A DNA stretch of 64,000 bases. Source: Hofstenia miamia (Eukaryota; Xenacoelomorpha; Acoela). Each line of letters opens with the position of its first letter. Within the stretch, counting starts at the first letter, position 1. Location of the stretch: positions 403,768-467,767 of the forward strand of contig SCFE01000066.1 in assembly GCA_004352715.1 (NCBI GenBank), given 5' to 3'. A program made the translations under genes and the position numbers. A model generated the notes under the pieces. It worked only from the letters and a program-made list of their open reading frames with translations, ran no database searches and was not told where the DNA came from. Positions 35,288-48,026 of this stretch are shown here, piece by piece.

Positions 35288-36942
35288 ATCTATTCACTCA
35301 TTAAAATTTGTGTGTCCCTGAGACTGTCGATGAAAAGTTTGTTTCGTCTCCTGGCCTAGAGAATGGAACCCCCGAAAAACTCCTTTCAGAGTTCGCAGGT
35401 GATGGTAAGATCCCTAAAATTTATTTAGCAACCTCCGCTAATTTGAGAAAACGTCATCGGTTGTCCAGTTTTGTAAAAAAATCCGTATGCACAAAACGTC
35501 TCGTTAATCTCAGCCATGTAACTAACGAGCTCTTCCTTCAAATTACTCTCGGTTGCGTGATCTTTTAGCCTTCTTTTCAGTGCTGAACATCTCGTCTATC
35601 GGTTCACTGGTTATCGTCGTATCGTCCTTTTCAGATCTAGATGCTATATCTGCTGGTACTTCAATAACATCAACACTCCTAAGTGTTTTTCGAAACGTAA
35701 TTATCTATTGCCTAGCCGTTCTAACCTCGTCCTGAGTTAGAGATTCTTGGCATTTTTTCGATGGGTTGATCAGTCCACATGCTGTAATGACTTTAGAAAA
35801 TTATTTGCAACGATGCTCCTTCGCTAGACTGTCCCCAAGCCTGCTCATAAACTGCTTCACTGTGGAGTCAACATGAACGCCATTCAAAACACATGCTTTT
35901 TGCAGTTGTCTGATCGTGTAAATGACAAGATCAGAAAAGGGCTCTTCATGCTCAAGAAATTTGCCGACCTCCGGGATTTTCAAGTGACAGTTGTGCATTT
36001 GCATTATTGGTAACACTTCTAGAAGTCGAAAACTCCGCTGATATTTTTGCTGCGCTCAACGAACACGATTTGGGTTGTTGAATTTGTCGCTCCACATCCA
36101 ATGAATTCCCTCGTGTCGGGTACTGCATCCTTGACCAAAAGATTGTTTTCAACGATCAAATGTCCATCAGTATCTTTTTCATAATCTGAGTCATGAGCCA
36201 GCGCAATTTGACAAAATTTCCTCGCACTGCTGATCATAGCATTGCAGTTATCTGTTTGATAACCCAAACATTTTTTCAGATCCAGACCAAACGACTGAAG
36301 TGCCTTTTGGTTTCGTTGATGGCATAATCTCAAACTCGATAATTTGCACGATGATGTCCACGATTCTGAAATCCAGGATGCTGATATGACAATGATGTTT
36401 TTTCGCTGGCGGTTTGTCCAGTGATCCAGTTGAACGCTATAAAATTTTGCTTCCTGTACTGTTTTCAGCTTGTCCTTTGCCATTTGAGTCATTCAGGTCT
36501 GAATCATTGAAAAGTGTGGACGTTTTTTTTATCATCCTTACGGCTTCCAGGAATGACGTAGACTTAAAATTGCAGAGTACACGTACATTAACTGGAAGAG
36601 TCCTTTGTGCGAATAAGAGAACGAGTTCCTGTAGGGTGGCTTCTTGTGGCGAAACGGCTTGCAAATTACTCGTAATTCCCAGCTGCGAGGAGTCAACTTT
36701 CTGTTCCAGCGGTTCCTTAATCTGTGGATGGTTTTTCTCTAAATGCGTACCGACCTCATGAAGTTAGCAACCATAGAGCATTCATTGAATGTGAAATGGA
36801 GCGCGTTGTCCTGTTTCATGAAGATACTGTCAAACAACAAGCGCTTTGATGTTTTTTTCGGATCTTTCATTTCGCAGCAGCGCAAATTTAGAGATATTGG
36901 TGTAAAATAGATAACAAGTAATTTTATATATTTTTGCAGCAC
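35288..36942 (-). mobile_element. Degenerate hAT (ZBED-like) transposase relic
   Basis: Read on the minus strand, the pieces fall in the expected hAT order. Near 36800-36900 there is an N-terminal Lys-rich segment with a possible BED-finger remnant (ALHFTFNECSMVANF). Next is the helical region before the catalytic core (LLFAQRTLPVNVRVLCNFKS, about 36560-36620). Then comes the RNase H-like start (KFYSVQLDHWTNRQRKNI, about 36390-36440) with KKCLGYQTDNCNAMISSARK after it (TDN motif). The C-terminal dimerisation part follows in two frames (ANSERSFS and RRRNKLFIDSLRDTQILM, about 35300-35400). At least four stops or shifts break it. The block is GC-richer than the flanks. TIRs and target-site duplication were not found. 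Confidence 0.75.
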
Positions 36943-37455
36943 CCACAGAGAGCTGGTTTAGTAGCATGGCTTGAGGTTTTTAATACAAGAACAAAATCGG
37001 CAAGTATTACATATAGATTTATGCTTTAAAAAAATGTAGGGATGAGATTCTTTCAGAAGAGACAAAGAAAATGTTGTTCATACAAAAATATAATGTGTAT
37101 TCGACCATTAGGCCTACATATATTTTAGGTATATATGTCTTGTAATCATAATTTTTCTATATTAATACGATTATTTTTTATTTTATTGCATTATAAAATA
37201 TTATTCCATAGATAGTTTTCACACCCCCTTTCACTTGAGGCATTAGTTCCCTACGATGTTACTCATTGGGTTCAACACTGTAATTATTGACTTTGCGCTA
37301 TATAATTGCTACAAATTATATATAATTTGAATATAATTCGTTATGCGAAAATATCAACAAATACGACATCCATTAATCATTCAAGTGGCACCAAAAAATT
37401 AATCTATTAATTATGTTTTAATTGTACAAATTAATCGATTAAATGGTACCCAGAC

Positions 37456-37459
<4 letters not shown>
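36943..37459. other. No gene seen
   Basis: AT-rich spacer between the hAT relic and the (TA)n array. It may contain the unrecognised terminus of the hAT copy. Confidence 0.4.

Positions 37460-37495
<36 letters not shown>
37460..37495. repeat. (TA)n microsatellite, left of the Tigger-like relic
   Basis: Almost perfect TA array ending exactly where the transposon terminus begins. Confidence 0.95.
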
Positions 37496-37498
<3 letters not shown>

Positions 37499-38343
37499 GA
37501 ACCTGGAAAACTTGAACCCTTTATAACTTGAGTCACTGTCTATGTTAAACAAATTTTAATCCAACAAACTTTTTCATTTGTAGACTGACCTCTATAAGTT
37601 GAATACCTGCGCAACTTGAATGTTGAACGAGCTTTTGTGCTAGTTGAAGGAATTAACCTGCAAAAGTTAAAGAAATTGCAAAAAGGGAATGAAGTAGGCA
37701 ATAAATTTTATGTTTGAATTTCTGTTTAACTTAGGTCAAATCGTGTTGTGAAACTTTTTGTTTTGTGTACATTAAGTAATATTTTTGTCCATTTGTTTTG
37801 ATTTTAGTGCTGTGCTGTGTATCGTAGTTGTTGGATGCAAACGGGTGCTTAATGAACTCGTGCTAAAAATCAAAATAGACATCATACTACGGATAGAAAA
37901 CAATGAAATCGCCAAACATTTGGCAGTTGAATAAAATGTATCTCAAGGTACTATATAAGGTTTTATGAAAAGAAAGGATGAACTTAAAAGCAGGTGTTAC
38001 AACGAGAATGATAATGCTAATTATAAACTAAAAAAAAATCAATTGTAATTACGCAAAGGTAAATGATAAAATATGGGAGTGGTTTACAGCAGCCCATGCT
38101 AAGAATATTCCAGTGACTGGGCATATGATCCAGCTAAAGACCACCCAATTTGCGGCATCTTTCACAATTCTAACAATTGAAAAAGCTTCTAACTACAACT
38201 GTACAGAATTATTTGTAGTGCTAATTTTAGCTTTTTAGCCATTACATATGCTATGTTTATCCGAACCATGATAAGTTGAAGACCTGCCTAAGTTGAACCT
38301 TTCTCTAGCAATGCCTAATGTTCAAGTTTTCCAGGTTATACTT

Positions 38344-38344
<1 letters not shown>
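37496..38344 (+). mobile_element. Tigger/pogo-like DNA transposon relic with TIRs, inserted in a (TA)n array
   Basis: The ends are inverted: GTAGAACCTGGAAAACTTGAAC on the left, and its near-inverse (GTTCAAGTTTTCCAGGTTATAC) on the right. Each is split here by AT-rich flank, and the match is about 17 bp. The interior encodes the CENP-B-type N-terminus: ENNEIAKHLAVE, then GFMKRKDELKSR, then IWEWFTAAHAKNIPVTGHMI. Stops interrupt the frame, and the DDD catalytic domain is missing, so it is an internally deleted, dead derivative (about 850 bp). pogo/Tigger elements insert at TA, which fits (TA)n on both sides. Confidence 0.82.

Positions 38345-38382
<38 letters not shown>
38345..38382. repeat. (TA)n microsatellite, right of the Tigger-like relic
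   Basis: TA array that mirrors the one at 37460-37495. Confidence 0.95.
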
Positions 38383-38384
<2 letters not shown>

Positions 38385-40180
38385 TTCATTTACACTGTTC
38401 ATTTCTAAAAACAAATTTTCTAACATTTTTGTACATTTCTTATCAGCGCAAATCAGTGCTAACTATGATCATGAGGTATTGTTATATTTAAATGGTGATT
38501 TAGAAAGCCATCGCAAAAGCACCTTTTTCAACGCAACGTCATTTATATGTTGGATCCCTGCTTTGCCCCATTAGAAGTGTGAATTCAAAAGCCAACCTTC
38601 ACTACCAGTGCAAAAACTAAATTTGAATAATTAATAAATTATTTAACGCTAATGTATAAATTAATTGGATAGTTGGCTTGTGATATTGGAAATATTTGAA
38701 TTGAATGGAATAACTTAGCTTAGATGAATCAGTAATAAATTACTTTAAATATTTTTAAATACTCAACTTATTTGCATGTTGTCTTTTGGCATAGCGAAAT
38801 AAAATTTTAACAATTTATTAAAATTAAAGTAAAAATATCAAGTTGAAAGCTTTGAAGTTGTCATGTATTTGATTTTCTGTAGCTGATACTTAACTGTTCA
38901 CCCAATTTTAATATTAATTTAAATTATTTTGGTAAGATATTAGAGATTCTTCCCATGGAAACAATTTGCAAATCTTTAACAGTTATAATTGGAACAAAAA
39001 TTGCTTACATTAGCTAATACAGTCTCCAGTAAATTTCACAAAACGTATCTAATTCAAAAGAATATCCCCCACAAAGTATATAACTATATTTTTGAATTGC
39101 ATGAACAAAAGATCTAAGCCAATTTTATCATGTAAATTTCTTTTAATTGTTTTCTAGGCTTCCGAAATTTTTGCCTAATATTAATGACAAATTATTTGAA
39201 TTAGTAAGAATTTTCTTGATATAATAATGTGTTCATTATCAAGAAAAGTATCACGTAAGCTCTGTTATTCGTTACCCTTAGGGAGCTTGACTTCAATTCT
39301 ACTAAATTGTTTATCCGTCTTAGAATGAATTTAAACACCATTTCATATTTTTGCCAAAACTAATTTAATGTGATCCATAGTTCTGGTTAGATCGACTGTA
39401 TAAAGCAAAATATGTTTCTCCCCTAGTATTGGCAGACCTAATTTGAAATAAATCTGAAGAAAGGCTTCTGAATTTCGTCGCATTGCAATTGAGATTGTCC
39501 ATGAGGAGAGAAGAATGTAATTAAATTGTTGGAAATACGAAAGGTAATGTGGATTGTATGTTAAATCCAGTACATTTCCCACCGGAGAGAAGACTCAACT
39601 GCATTGTAAAATCGTGTTCCCTCAGCCAAAAGTTATTTAAATATTATTATACCTGGGTGATTTCATGCAGTAAAAGTTTTAGAAATTGGAATAAATAATA
39701 ATCAGCTGGGTGTAATTCAAAAAATAAGTTATTAGATAGATTCAATGGTTATAATCTTGTTAATTATTAATTTTTCATATCTTTACTTTCTACTCATCAT
39801 AGAAAATAAATTATCTTGATGAAAATCACTTGGATTTGCATTCTTGAATACAATTACTGAGAGAAATAATGAAGTCAAAGTTCAATATGCAGACTTTTAT
39901 TTATTTACAGTCTATTAAATATTAGCTAAATCAAAATAACCCTCTCGTAGTTGAAGTGATGCAATGATTATAGTCTAAAAATCTATAGAGTATATTAAAT
40001 ATTTTCTATAAATTAAGCAACTTCAACATTGTAGGATAAATGGGTTCATCAAAAACATTTTATAGTATTACATATTTCAAAGATTTGATCATTTTAAAGA
40101 GTCCTAATAATAAGCATTCTACATTTAATAGTGGTGTTTGTATTAGTGTTGCTTTAGGGAATCAATATGTCGTATCCTAG
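38383..40180. other. No gene seen
   Basis: AT-rich. The 79-aa minus-strand ORF (39343-39582) has no recognised domain and no clear splice context. Confidence 0.4.
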
Positions 40181-40348
40181 TTATATATATATATATATAT
40201 ATATATATATNNNNNNNNNNNNNNNNNNNNNNNNNNNNNNNNNNNNNNNNNNNNNNNNNNNNNNNNNNNNNNNNNNNNNNNNNNNNNNNNNNNNNNNNNN
40301 NNNNNNNNNNNNNNNNNNNNNNNNNNATATATATATATATATATATAT
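40181..40348. repeat. (TA)n array interrupted by a 116-N gap
   Basis: TA repeats on both sides of N 40211-40326. The gap is an unresolved microsatellite interior. Confidence 0.95.
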
Positions 40349-41091
40349 GTGTGTGAGGCTTAAAATACATTGGAAATTGTTAAAAACTGAAAACGCATAT
40401 TAAAAATTCTAGTATGTCATTCCCTAAAAATGAATACACTCTTTCTTCGAATCAAACATTGAAAATTGGAGTCAGTAAATCCAAACAAAGTGTTTATATT
40501 TGCACTATTTTTTAATTGTGGTTCCAAAATTTTTATTATTGAAAAAGAATAGTCTTAATGAATTTTGAAATTACTGCATAAATGATGATGTATTGTATTA
40601 AAATATTTAATGGATAATTAATTTTGAGAGATCTAATTGATATGATACTGACATTAATGGGATAAGATTTCATATATGTCCATGAAATTGCTTGTGTAGG
40701 AAATGTTAATTGCAATTTGCTGTAAAACTGTAGACTTCAGAAACAAATAGTAGTTCAGAGATAATGCATTTTGATACTTAATGGTATTTACAAAAAAATG
40801 TAGACTACTTAGTTAGAAATTCTATCTGTATATAGACTTCAAAAAATGGAGCGAAACGTATTTATTTCAGAATAAGAAACGTAAAAATTAAATTATTATT
40901 TAACCTTAGCAAATGAAGCATTTTGCAACAATATTGGAAGTTTAGTAAAACTAAGTGTTCCACAAAAAATTAACATAAGTTTTATCATTCCTTATCACAT
41001 TACATTGGTATGAAATATACATACCAAATATTACATTAAGCCACACAAAATTATGTGTATTATTTAAAATCAAAGAGTTTTCTTTTACTTA
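40349..41091. other. No gene seen
   Basis: AT-rich. The later part may be upstream sequence of the LINE fragment that becomes recognisable at 41092. Confidence 0.4.
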
Positions 41092-41480
41092 AGAATCATA
41101 ACCAACACCAGTAGACTCTGGAACAAACTAGATTCTAATATACGTAACGCACCTAACTTAAAAATATTTAAAAAATTATTAAAACAAAACCTGTTTGCCA
41201 ACCAATTCAAATTAGGATATTCGAACAAACTAAATATATGGTGAAACTATTAGAATATCTCATTTTTGTTTTCTACTTTTAACTGATTATTTTTTTGCTG
41301 TTTATTTTAATTATTGTTTTAGCTTTGTTTATTTTATTTGTACATATATGTATATGTTAGATTTGTAAATATGTTTGTATATACTGTGGACACTATTTGT
41401 ATATATATTGTAAATAATATTTACAAACTGTAAGCATAGAGAATGTACTAGGATAAACAGAATAAAAAGCTACTTAAGTT
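41092..41480 (+). mobile_element. CR1/L2-type LINE 3' fragment
   Basis: An open stretch (41092-41244) reads RIITNTSRLWNKLDSNIRNA, then PNLKIFKKLLKQNLF, and ends in TGA. This is the conserved C-terminal tail of CR1/L2/jockey-group ORF2 (R...LWN.LP..IR.AP.L..FKK.LK..LF). An AT-rich 3' region follows, to about 41480. 5' truncation is usual for these elements. The fragment is short, so the exact clade is uncertain. Confidence 0.75.
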
Positions 41481-41759
41481 ATAAGTTGTGAACTTACAGC
41501 ACTCAATATCATTGGAATTGAATTAATTTTATTTATTTATTTTGCAAGATCATACAAGAAGCGTAGTGTGCTATTATGATAAGTAAAAATTCGTTTCCAG
41601 TAAATGTTTAAGTTAATCAGTAAAACATTAAAATTATTTTCACACTATTTAATGTGTTGTCAATTTTTGTGATAAATTGGTTGAACTTCTTGCGGAAACG
41701 GGACTAAGTATGACTTAGTGTAATTAATTTGGTTTTTACGTAAACTACATTGATGGGTG

Positions 41760-41905
41760 CTATGACTGTCAAGCAAGTTAAGAAACATTTAGCTACGGAC
41801 ATAACGGGCTTAAGATACCGGCACGGAAAAACCGACGGGCCTATTTGTATGGGTACGGGCACGGGCTCTACCACAGTTGATAATAAGCACCCTGAAAAAA
41901 TTGTT
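41760..41905. repeat. GC-rich patch resembling a hAT-type terminus
   Basis: The patch GGGTACGGGCACGGGCTCTACC runs (with an intervening AT-rich piece) to AAGCACCCTG at about 41898. Inverted, it starts CAGGGTGCTTATT, as hAT ends do. The partner end would be near GGGTGCTATGACTG at about 41756, but that match is weak and no 8-bp duplication was found. Confidence 0.3.
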
Positions 41906-43003
41906 CAAGTACTTGACGCTACTTAGTACTGGATAAATGCCATACCTGTAATACCACACTTTTTACTATGAATGACAGTTTTAATAATGGATAATGATAA
42001 CGATGCTCATGTGATGATAATGAATGTGATTGACTTTGTGATGATGATAATGTTCTTTAAGGCTGCTTAAGATAATAACTTGAATAAAGAATATTTACCA
42101 AGAGCTTGAGCTTTGGCATCAGCATAACTTTGAATGATCTTTTTTGAAATAACAGTTTCGAAATTAAGAATTCATTCATACAAAAATTGTTAACCATTTC
42201 TATCAATACTTGAGTAACTTTTTATATACAGATTTATATACATATTTCAATTCGCTAAATCAAATCAAGCTTAAATATGAACTTAAACTTTATGATTGAA
42301 GCAGATTTTTATGCACAGTTCATCTTGATTGAAATAATTGAAAGGAATAAAAAAGTTTTCATTAATGTAAGATTAATTACATTATTTTTTCGAAAGATGG
42401 CGTCAACTTAGTAAATTGAATATATATATATATATTGAGTGTTTGCATTACACATACATATAACTTCGTTCCAGAGCTATGATAACGATCCTGAAATAGT
42501 GGTAAATAGCGAATAGCAATCCCAGAAATAATCATAACGATAACTAATGAAATTTTTCAAATTATGTTTTCATAAAGAAGTATGATTTTCATGTACCTTA
42601 TATAACTAGGGCAAGTAAAAGTTAAACTCAATTTTTAGAAAAATGCTTTAGGTCATTTTTAAAAAATTTATTTCAATTTGATATATCAATTTTGCAAAAA
42701 AATATTGCTTAGCATTACATTGTTAATTGATTAGGTTAAAATTTGATTGACAATGTATGAATCAATGTTTGATGTTTTCGTTTCCCATGCAACAAGGATT
42801 CATGGACCATTGATGGCCATTATTGTTTCTATGGTTGGCCATTATTGTGTTTTAGCCGCTAGTAATTAATAACCAAATGATAAATCCAACAACTTGCCAA
42901 TTATGAATACCTTGTAAGTTTTTTTTCTCAAATTTTTAATGTGATACAAAATACAATGCTTGAAATTTTCATTTTGATAATATTTGATAAAATATAAAAT
43001 AAA

Positions 43004-43036
<33 letters not shown>

Positions 43037-43157
43037 TATATATATGTATATTTATATATATAAATATATATAAACTAACTGCAATCAATATGGTGATATT
43101 TTTTACGCAAACTATTTTTTTAAATCCAAATTCATATTCATTATGCTGTTTTTTAGA
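41906..43157. other. No gene seen; (TA)n at 42420-42435 and 43003-43070
   Basis: AT-rich. The second array is long and interrupted. Two near-identical GGCCATTATTGT blocks lie at about 42815-42850. Confidence 0.4.
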
Positions 43158-43371
43158 GACAGCAGATAAAAGTTTGAACTTTGACAGGGCTGCGTCTAAT
43201 GCAAGCCAGTTTAAATTCAGTGTACACATTCAATTGACATTTGCTTATTTGCATTCACTAAGAAATTTGCCTAAGAAAGGCGAAGGAATGTTTTCTGTTG
43301 CTGGTGGCATTCAGAGTTCAAAACAAGCTACTATAACTGCTGCAAATTTGTCAAATATATATATATATATA
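43158..43371 (+). CDS. Unassigned coding-like fragment ending in (TA)n
   Basis: After TTTTTTAG the plus strand is open for about 67 codons with a coding-like composition. It reads NFDRAASNASQFKFSVHIQL, later LPKKGEGMFSVAGGIQSS and KQATITAANLSN. It then runs into a (TA)n tract and a single N at 43372. No family is recognised. It could be an exon cut short by the microsatellite, or a transposon fragment. Confidence 0.3.
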
Positions 43372-44879
43372 NACATTAGCTTAGATGTGAAAGTGGGATT
43401 GGGGCTGTTATAGAGCAAGCAGTTAGACAGAAAAGTGCCCAATATTATTTTGTAAAACACTTGTATTGAAGAATTATAATCAATATTTCATAGGTGTAGT
43501 AAAAGAATTGGGGATCATGATGTCTTGCCCGTTAGAGGTTTGATTGAACTTTCAAATATAATTTGGCATGATCACCTATATTAATTTAATAATTGCAATC
43601 AAATTGTTTACTCAGCGCAAACTCGACAGGGGAATGCGTCTTGCTAAAGGGGAGGAGCCGGTAACTACGTGAAAAATTGTTTTCACTTCCAGCTTCTCCT
43701 TACAATATTGATTTACTTAAATTTATAACAATCTTCATTCCTAATATTTGATGGTAACTTGCCTTAACTGCCTCCCTCAATGATCATATTTTTATATATT
43801 TAAAATACAAAAGTGATTATGCTTGTTAATCAGTTGAAAGTTCATAATTCTGAATATTTTTTCAATCATAATTGAGCAATTGTGAATATGTAAGTATATA
43901 TTTGAACACAAATATAAATTTTCAAAAGAAATTTGAAGCACTTTTTATAAAGCGTTAAAGCAAAATTCTTTCGCAAGATATGACATTCTCATATAAAAAT
44001 CGATAATTTGCAATAGTTAATTTAATTTCATAAGTCCATTCATTCTAAAACCATATTAATAATCAGTGTTGACCAATAAAATTAATTTAACTATTTTTCA
44101 CACGTTAAACTATTTTCATTTAACTTAACTAATTAGTTTAGCCATTCACAAATTGAGACTGAAAAAATAGTTAACGCAATTGGCCTTCACTCTCAAATTT
44201 GAAAATTGAAAATGCTTTTTAGATATTAATATCGGTTTTGAAATAGGGTTGCAATGGGATTTACTAGTCTCAGTGACATGAGAATAGGGTCTAGCAATAA
44301 ATAGTTCAGTGGATTTTTAATGATTTTATCTAATATACAAATTATGTTAGAAGGATTAAACATGACAATAAAGGACACCAACTTTTGGCTTAATAGGAAA
44401 CTCATTTGCTGCTTAATAGGAGTATAATAACCACAATTGGCATTTAACTTGCATTGCCTTAACAAATTTGAATTCCAACTAATACTTTGGCCTTCTTCAG
44501 AAGTGTTCTTTGAGGAAAATATAAGCCCTATCTTACCTGGGCTTTTTCGAAGCAGCTATTCCTGATGGGGCCGATTTGGCCGCCCCTAAGATCTCGGAAA
44601 CGGCACATCTGATCAACACCAAATTTGGTGTGGAGATACTTTGACATGTCAGAGAATATCGTGGCATAACGATTTTGCGATACGATAATTAATATACAAA
44701 TTAGGTGCGTAATAACTAGGTTATGTATTAAATGATATTGAGATAAACGTAAACAGTACGTTTGAAACTTCATTAAAACAGTCAAACATTTTAGTTAAAA
44801 TTTTTAAGTAAATTTAGTGTTTCTAGCATATGTTGAATAAAGATAACCGTTGTCTAAACTCATGACGTTATTATAAGCA
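43372..44879. other. No firm gene; one repeat-like GC patch
   Basis: Mostly AT-rich. At about 44540-44680 a GC-rich block (GGGGCCGATTTGGCCGCCCC, CCAAATTTGG) looks like part of a dispersed repeat. On the minus strand it ends in a good donor-like CCCAG|GTAAGA, but its dense palindromes argue against an exon. Confidence 0.3.
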
Positions 44880-46860
44880 GACAACATGGTTGATGCAGCT
44901 TCAATTAAGTTGAATCCCAATTTCACGTCAGAAATATAATTGATGAAGTGCTAATTACTATTATGTTGTCTCTGTTTTGGATACAGCGACTGTCATGTGA
45001 GCAGTATCTTTGCTTTCTTCAGCTCTAGTTAGTAATAGGAACTTTTTTACAATGAATTTGACTCTGTGCATGCAGCTGCTCTATTCACTATTCCAGGATT
45101 GGGAGATTCGAAACACCAGGTAACTTATCGATTCAGTGCTAGCACTTCTCAGAGCACATGCTCCCTTTAGTAATTACAGATTAGATGATCGTTTACTAGC
45201 ACAAGAAGCAGACACAATTTTTCTTGCTGGTCGGTCTCAACTTCAACATTTCGAAACAAAGAACGCGCAATATGAGGAATTATGCTTTTACCATTGTACA
45301 TTTAGTAAGAATGCAAGAAAAAGTGCGCCACATTCCCAATAATTCAAAACGTATTTGGGAAACGTAAATGCCTGCCAATAATAAACTCGACTGCTAGTGT
45401 TGGTTCGCAACAAAAGAAGCTCATTCCTTGATTCTTGTAGACACTAATGCTCAGGTATCGAATATACCTACGACATACATTGAAAGACGTTCAATTTTTT
45501 CTCCATTAATACTAATTGCTGCGAACGACTCAGAAATTAAAACATAGGGGTTCACGAAATGTATTAGTGAGCTTGAATAATATAATCTTCAATAATGTGA
45601 GATTGATAGTAACTCCGAGATATTAAGCGGCCTTTATTGAGTGCAGACTTTCCCCGACAAAACAACCTTCTAATCTATTTTAGGGGAAAATGCGTTATTA
45701 AAGCAGACACACATTTCTCAACGACATGGAGTATGGAGTATTCCTCAGCAAATTCACTAAGTTGATTCCACGTGCAATTAATTCACGAAAATTCTAAATG
45801 ATTTCCGAAATCTGTGGAACCCAAAGTCTTCTTCAGTAACAACTAAACATTTTATTACAACTAATGTTCCTCCCATTCATTCTAGAGCTCGTTGTTTAAA
45901 TTAGAATGATTTACAATCTTTTTACCTTAGACTACCTACCAAAACTAAAATCACTACAAATATTTTTCAAATTTAGATCAAAGATATTTCATCAAAACTC
46001 TATGTTAGAACTAAGTGCTATAGAAAATTTAAATTTAGAAAAAGAATCATGAAGAACTGCTTTATTAATTACTATATTGATCTGTGGAACAGATTATCAT
46101 CTGAAATTAAAGAAGAATCTAATATTAAAGAAAAAAATTAAATTAGAAATATCACCAAAGAAAAGAAATTATTTGGATATTCAATGAATCAAGTCTGTAA
46201 CTAAGTAATATCAATTTGCAACTAAGTTGAATTGAAGAAAGCAATTTACTTTAAACCTTAATAAGTATTTTTATACTTTTTTGTGTTATACAAAGGTTTG
46301 AAAATAAATTATTTTATTATTATTTTAATATTATTCTGAGAATTCACAAGCAATGCAAAAGAATTTTATGCATGGAAAGGATGGGAATTGCTCTGAAATC
46401 AAAAAGTTATTGTCTTCACCATTACTGATCGTTGCAGAAAAGAACCGCGGATGGCGTCCATGCGGTGATTATGGTCGTTTGTATAGTGGAACTATTTCAG
46501 ATCATTATCACATGTCACACATTCACAAATGTTCTAGTTTTCTTGTTTGCAAAGTTATTTATTGTAGACTTAATTTGTGGCTACCATCAAATTCCATTCG
46601 CTCAAGAAGTCAGTCAAAAAGCGCTATAGTGACTCCATTTGTCCATACAAATTTTTGATGATGTCATTTGGATTTAGAAATGCAGCACAAACGTTCTAGC
46701 AACTTATGGGCACTGCCTACGATAGCATGGATTGCGGTTTTGTTTAATTAGATGATATCCTGGTTGCAAGTAAAAACTATGCTTGTCATGCTAAATTTTC
46801 AATATTTTGCAAGATGTCCCTGAATATTTTCACTCTATTCTAAGGAAAGTAAAATACTTT
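44880..46860 (+). mobile_element. Gypsy-type LTR retrotransposon relic (gag, protease, RT), with a nested LINE insertion
   Basis: Pieces appear in gag-pol order. Gag-like sequence (YVVSVLDTAT near 44965; LLRAHAPFSNYRLDDRLLA and EADTIFL near 45150-45220) comes first. It is followed by a retropepsin (SLILVDTNAQVSNIP, Asp at 45440) and the linker before RT (LLSADFPRQNNLL; HFITTNVPPIHSRARCL near 45840-45895). RT begins after an insertion (KNRGWRPCGDYGRL near 46440; GYHQIP and LDDILVAS further on). The protease active site reads DTN instead of DT/SG, and many stops and shifts occur. No LTRs were identified; a possible 3' LTR boundary is at 49940-49951. The segment 45899-46330 is a separate insertion. 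Confidence 0.8.
45899..46330 (+). mobile_element. Non-LTR retrotransposon 3' fragment nested in the gypsy relic
   Basis: The fragment interrupts the gypsy reading exactly between the pre-RT linker and the RT start. It encodes a LINE ORF2 tail (YVRTKCYRKFKFRKRIMKN, then CFINYYIDLWNRLSSEIK) and ends in an ATT-rich tail (TTTATTATTATTTTAATATT). Both copies face the same way. It is 5'-truncated and carries stops. Confidence 0.7.
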
Positions 46861-48026
46861 ATAATGATTGAAATAAAATACAAGTGATTTCTTTAAGTTT
46901 TTTGTGTACATTTTGTAGATTTTATACAAAAATTCTCTCAAAAGGAGAAGGATGTATATTTAAGATAGTCGCAATAAAAATATTTTTTAGATTCACTTAA
47001 TTGTATGCATGAGAAAAACTGCTTGTTCGACAGTGAATTAACTATATTTAAGGGTTTCAATATATATGAGACGCGTTGCTTAGCTTACATAAAATTCAAT
47101 GGAAATTGCTGTCACATTTTTGATACTATAATTTTTATTGAATTATCAAAGCATTTCATTCCGCTGCGTTTTAATAAAACTCATAAATTTTAAATTTATG
47201 GAAAATTAAATTTAATAGTGCTCAATGCAACGCATTTCGGATCTAGTCTTAAATTTCATTTACTAAAAGTACACTTAGTATTAAAAATTGATTAAGGACG
47301 CACATTCTAGAACAATTTAAACCAGACTCCGAAAGGTATTTATGAAATAGTTGAACCATGTTAATTAATTTTTGATGAGCTCTTATTGGTCACAATTGGA
47401 CATGCAGTAATTTAACTATGTATATTAATTTTTTCAATTTGACATTTATTTGCAATCTATTAGCCAACTCTTACGAGAACTTCAGCTTTAACTATAATAA
47501 TAGACAGATTACACTTTTATCAGGATCGTATCTAATGTATAAGAAGTAATAAAATTGAAATACCCAATAATGCATGGCATTTCATTTATCATATGTGATG
47601 CAAGCAATAGCCTTTTTCGGATATATTCTACAAAAAGAGATACCTCGGATATAAGATGACTGAACTAAAATTGCTCTTTTCTTGATCAAAATTCTGTTTC
47701 TAAGAAATCAGCAAGCCTGTTTTTTTACTGCAAGTACCTTATCAAATATTGAAATTTTTGGTCTCACACCATATGTCTTGTCTCTCACTAAAGAACTTTG
47801 CTGTCCATACACCACTTCAATTCAACCAATATATTCAATAAAATGTGACTTCAGAGTAGACATAAAGACATTACATTTGAATATATTTACGACATTAAAA
47901 TATTTATTCTACATGTTTCAATTATTTCTGGAAACAGCATGAAATCCTAAATTATTGCCACTTTAACAGTCATGCAAATTATCTTGGTTAAGTTTCAGTG
48001 ATTACTAACTAGTTTCCAAAAATCAT
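46861..48026. other. No gene seen
   Basis: AT-rich. The rest of the gypsy pol would be expected here, but RNase H and integrase motifs could not be recognised. Confidence 0.35.

Noticed and set aside
35308-36761. Plus-strand ORFs of 60-115 codons
   Set aside because: They are antisense shadows of the hAT transposase relic read on the minus strand.
40143-40403. ORFs of 75-78 codons on both strands
   Set aside because: Made of (TA)n (Tyr-Ile repeats) and N; not genes.
44528-44785. Minus-strand ORF ending in a good CAG|GTAAGA donor-like site
   Set aside because: The sequence is rich in palindromes (CCAAATTTGG, GGGGCCGATTTGGCC) and looks like a dispersed repeat rather than an exon.
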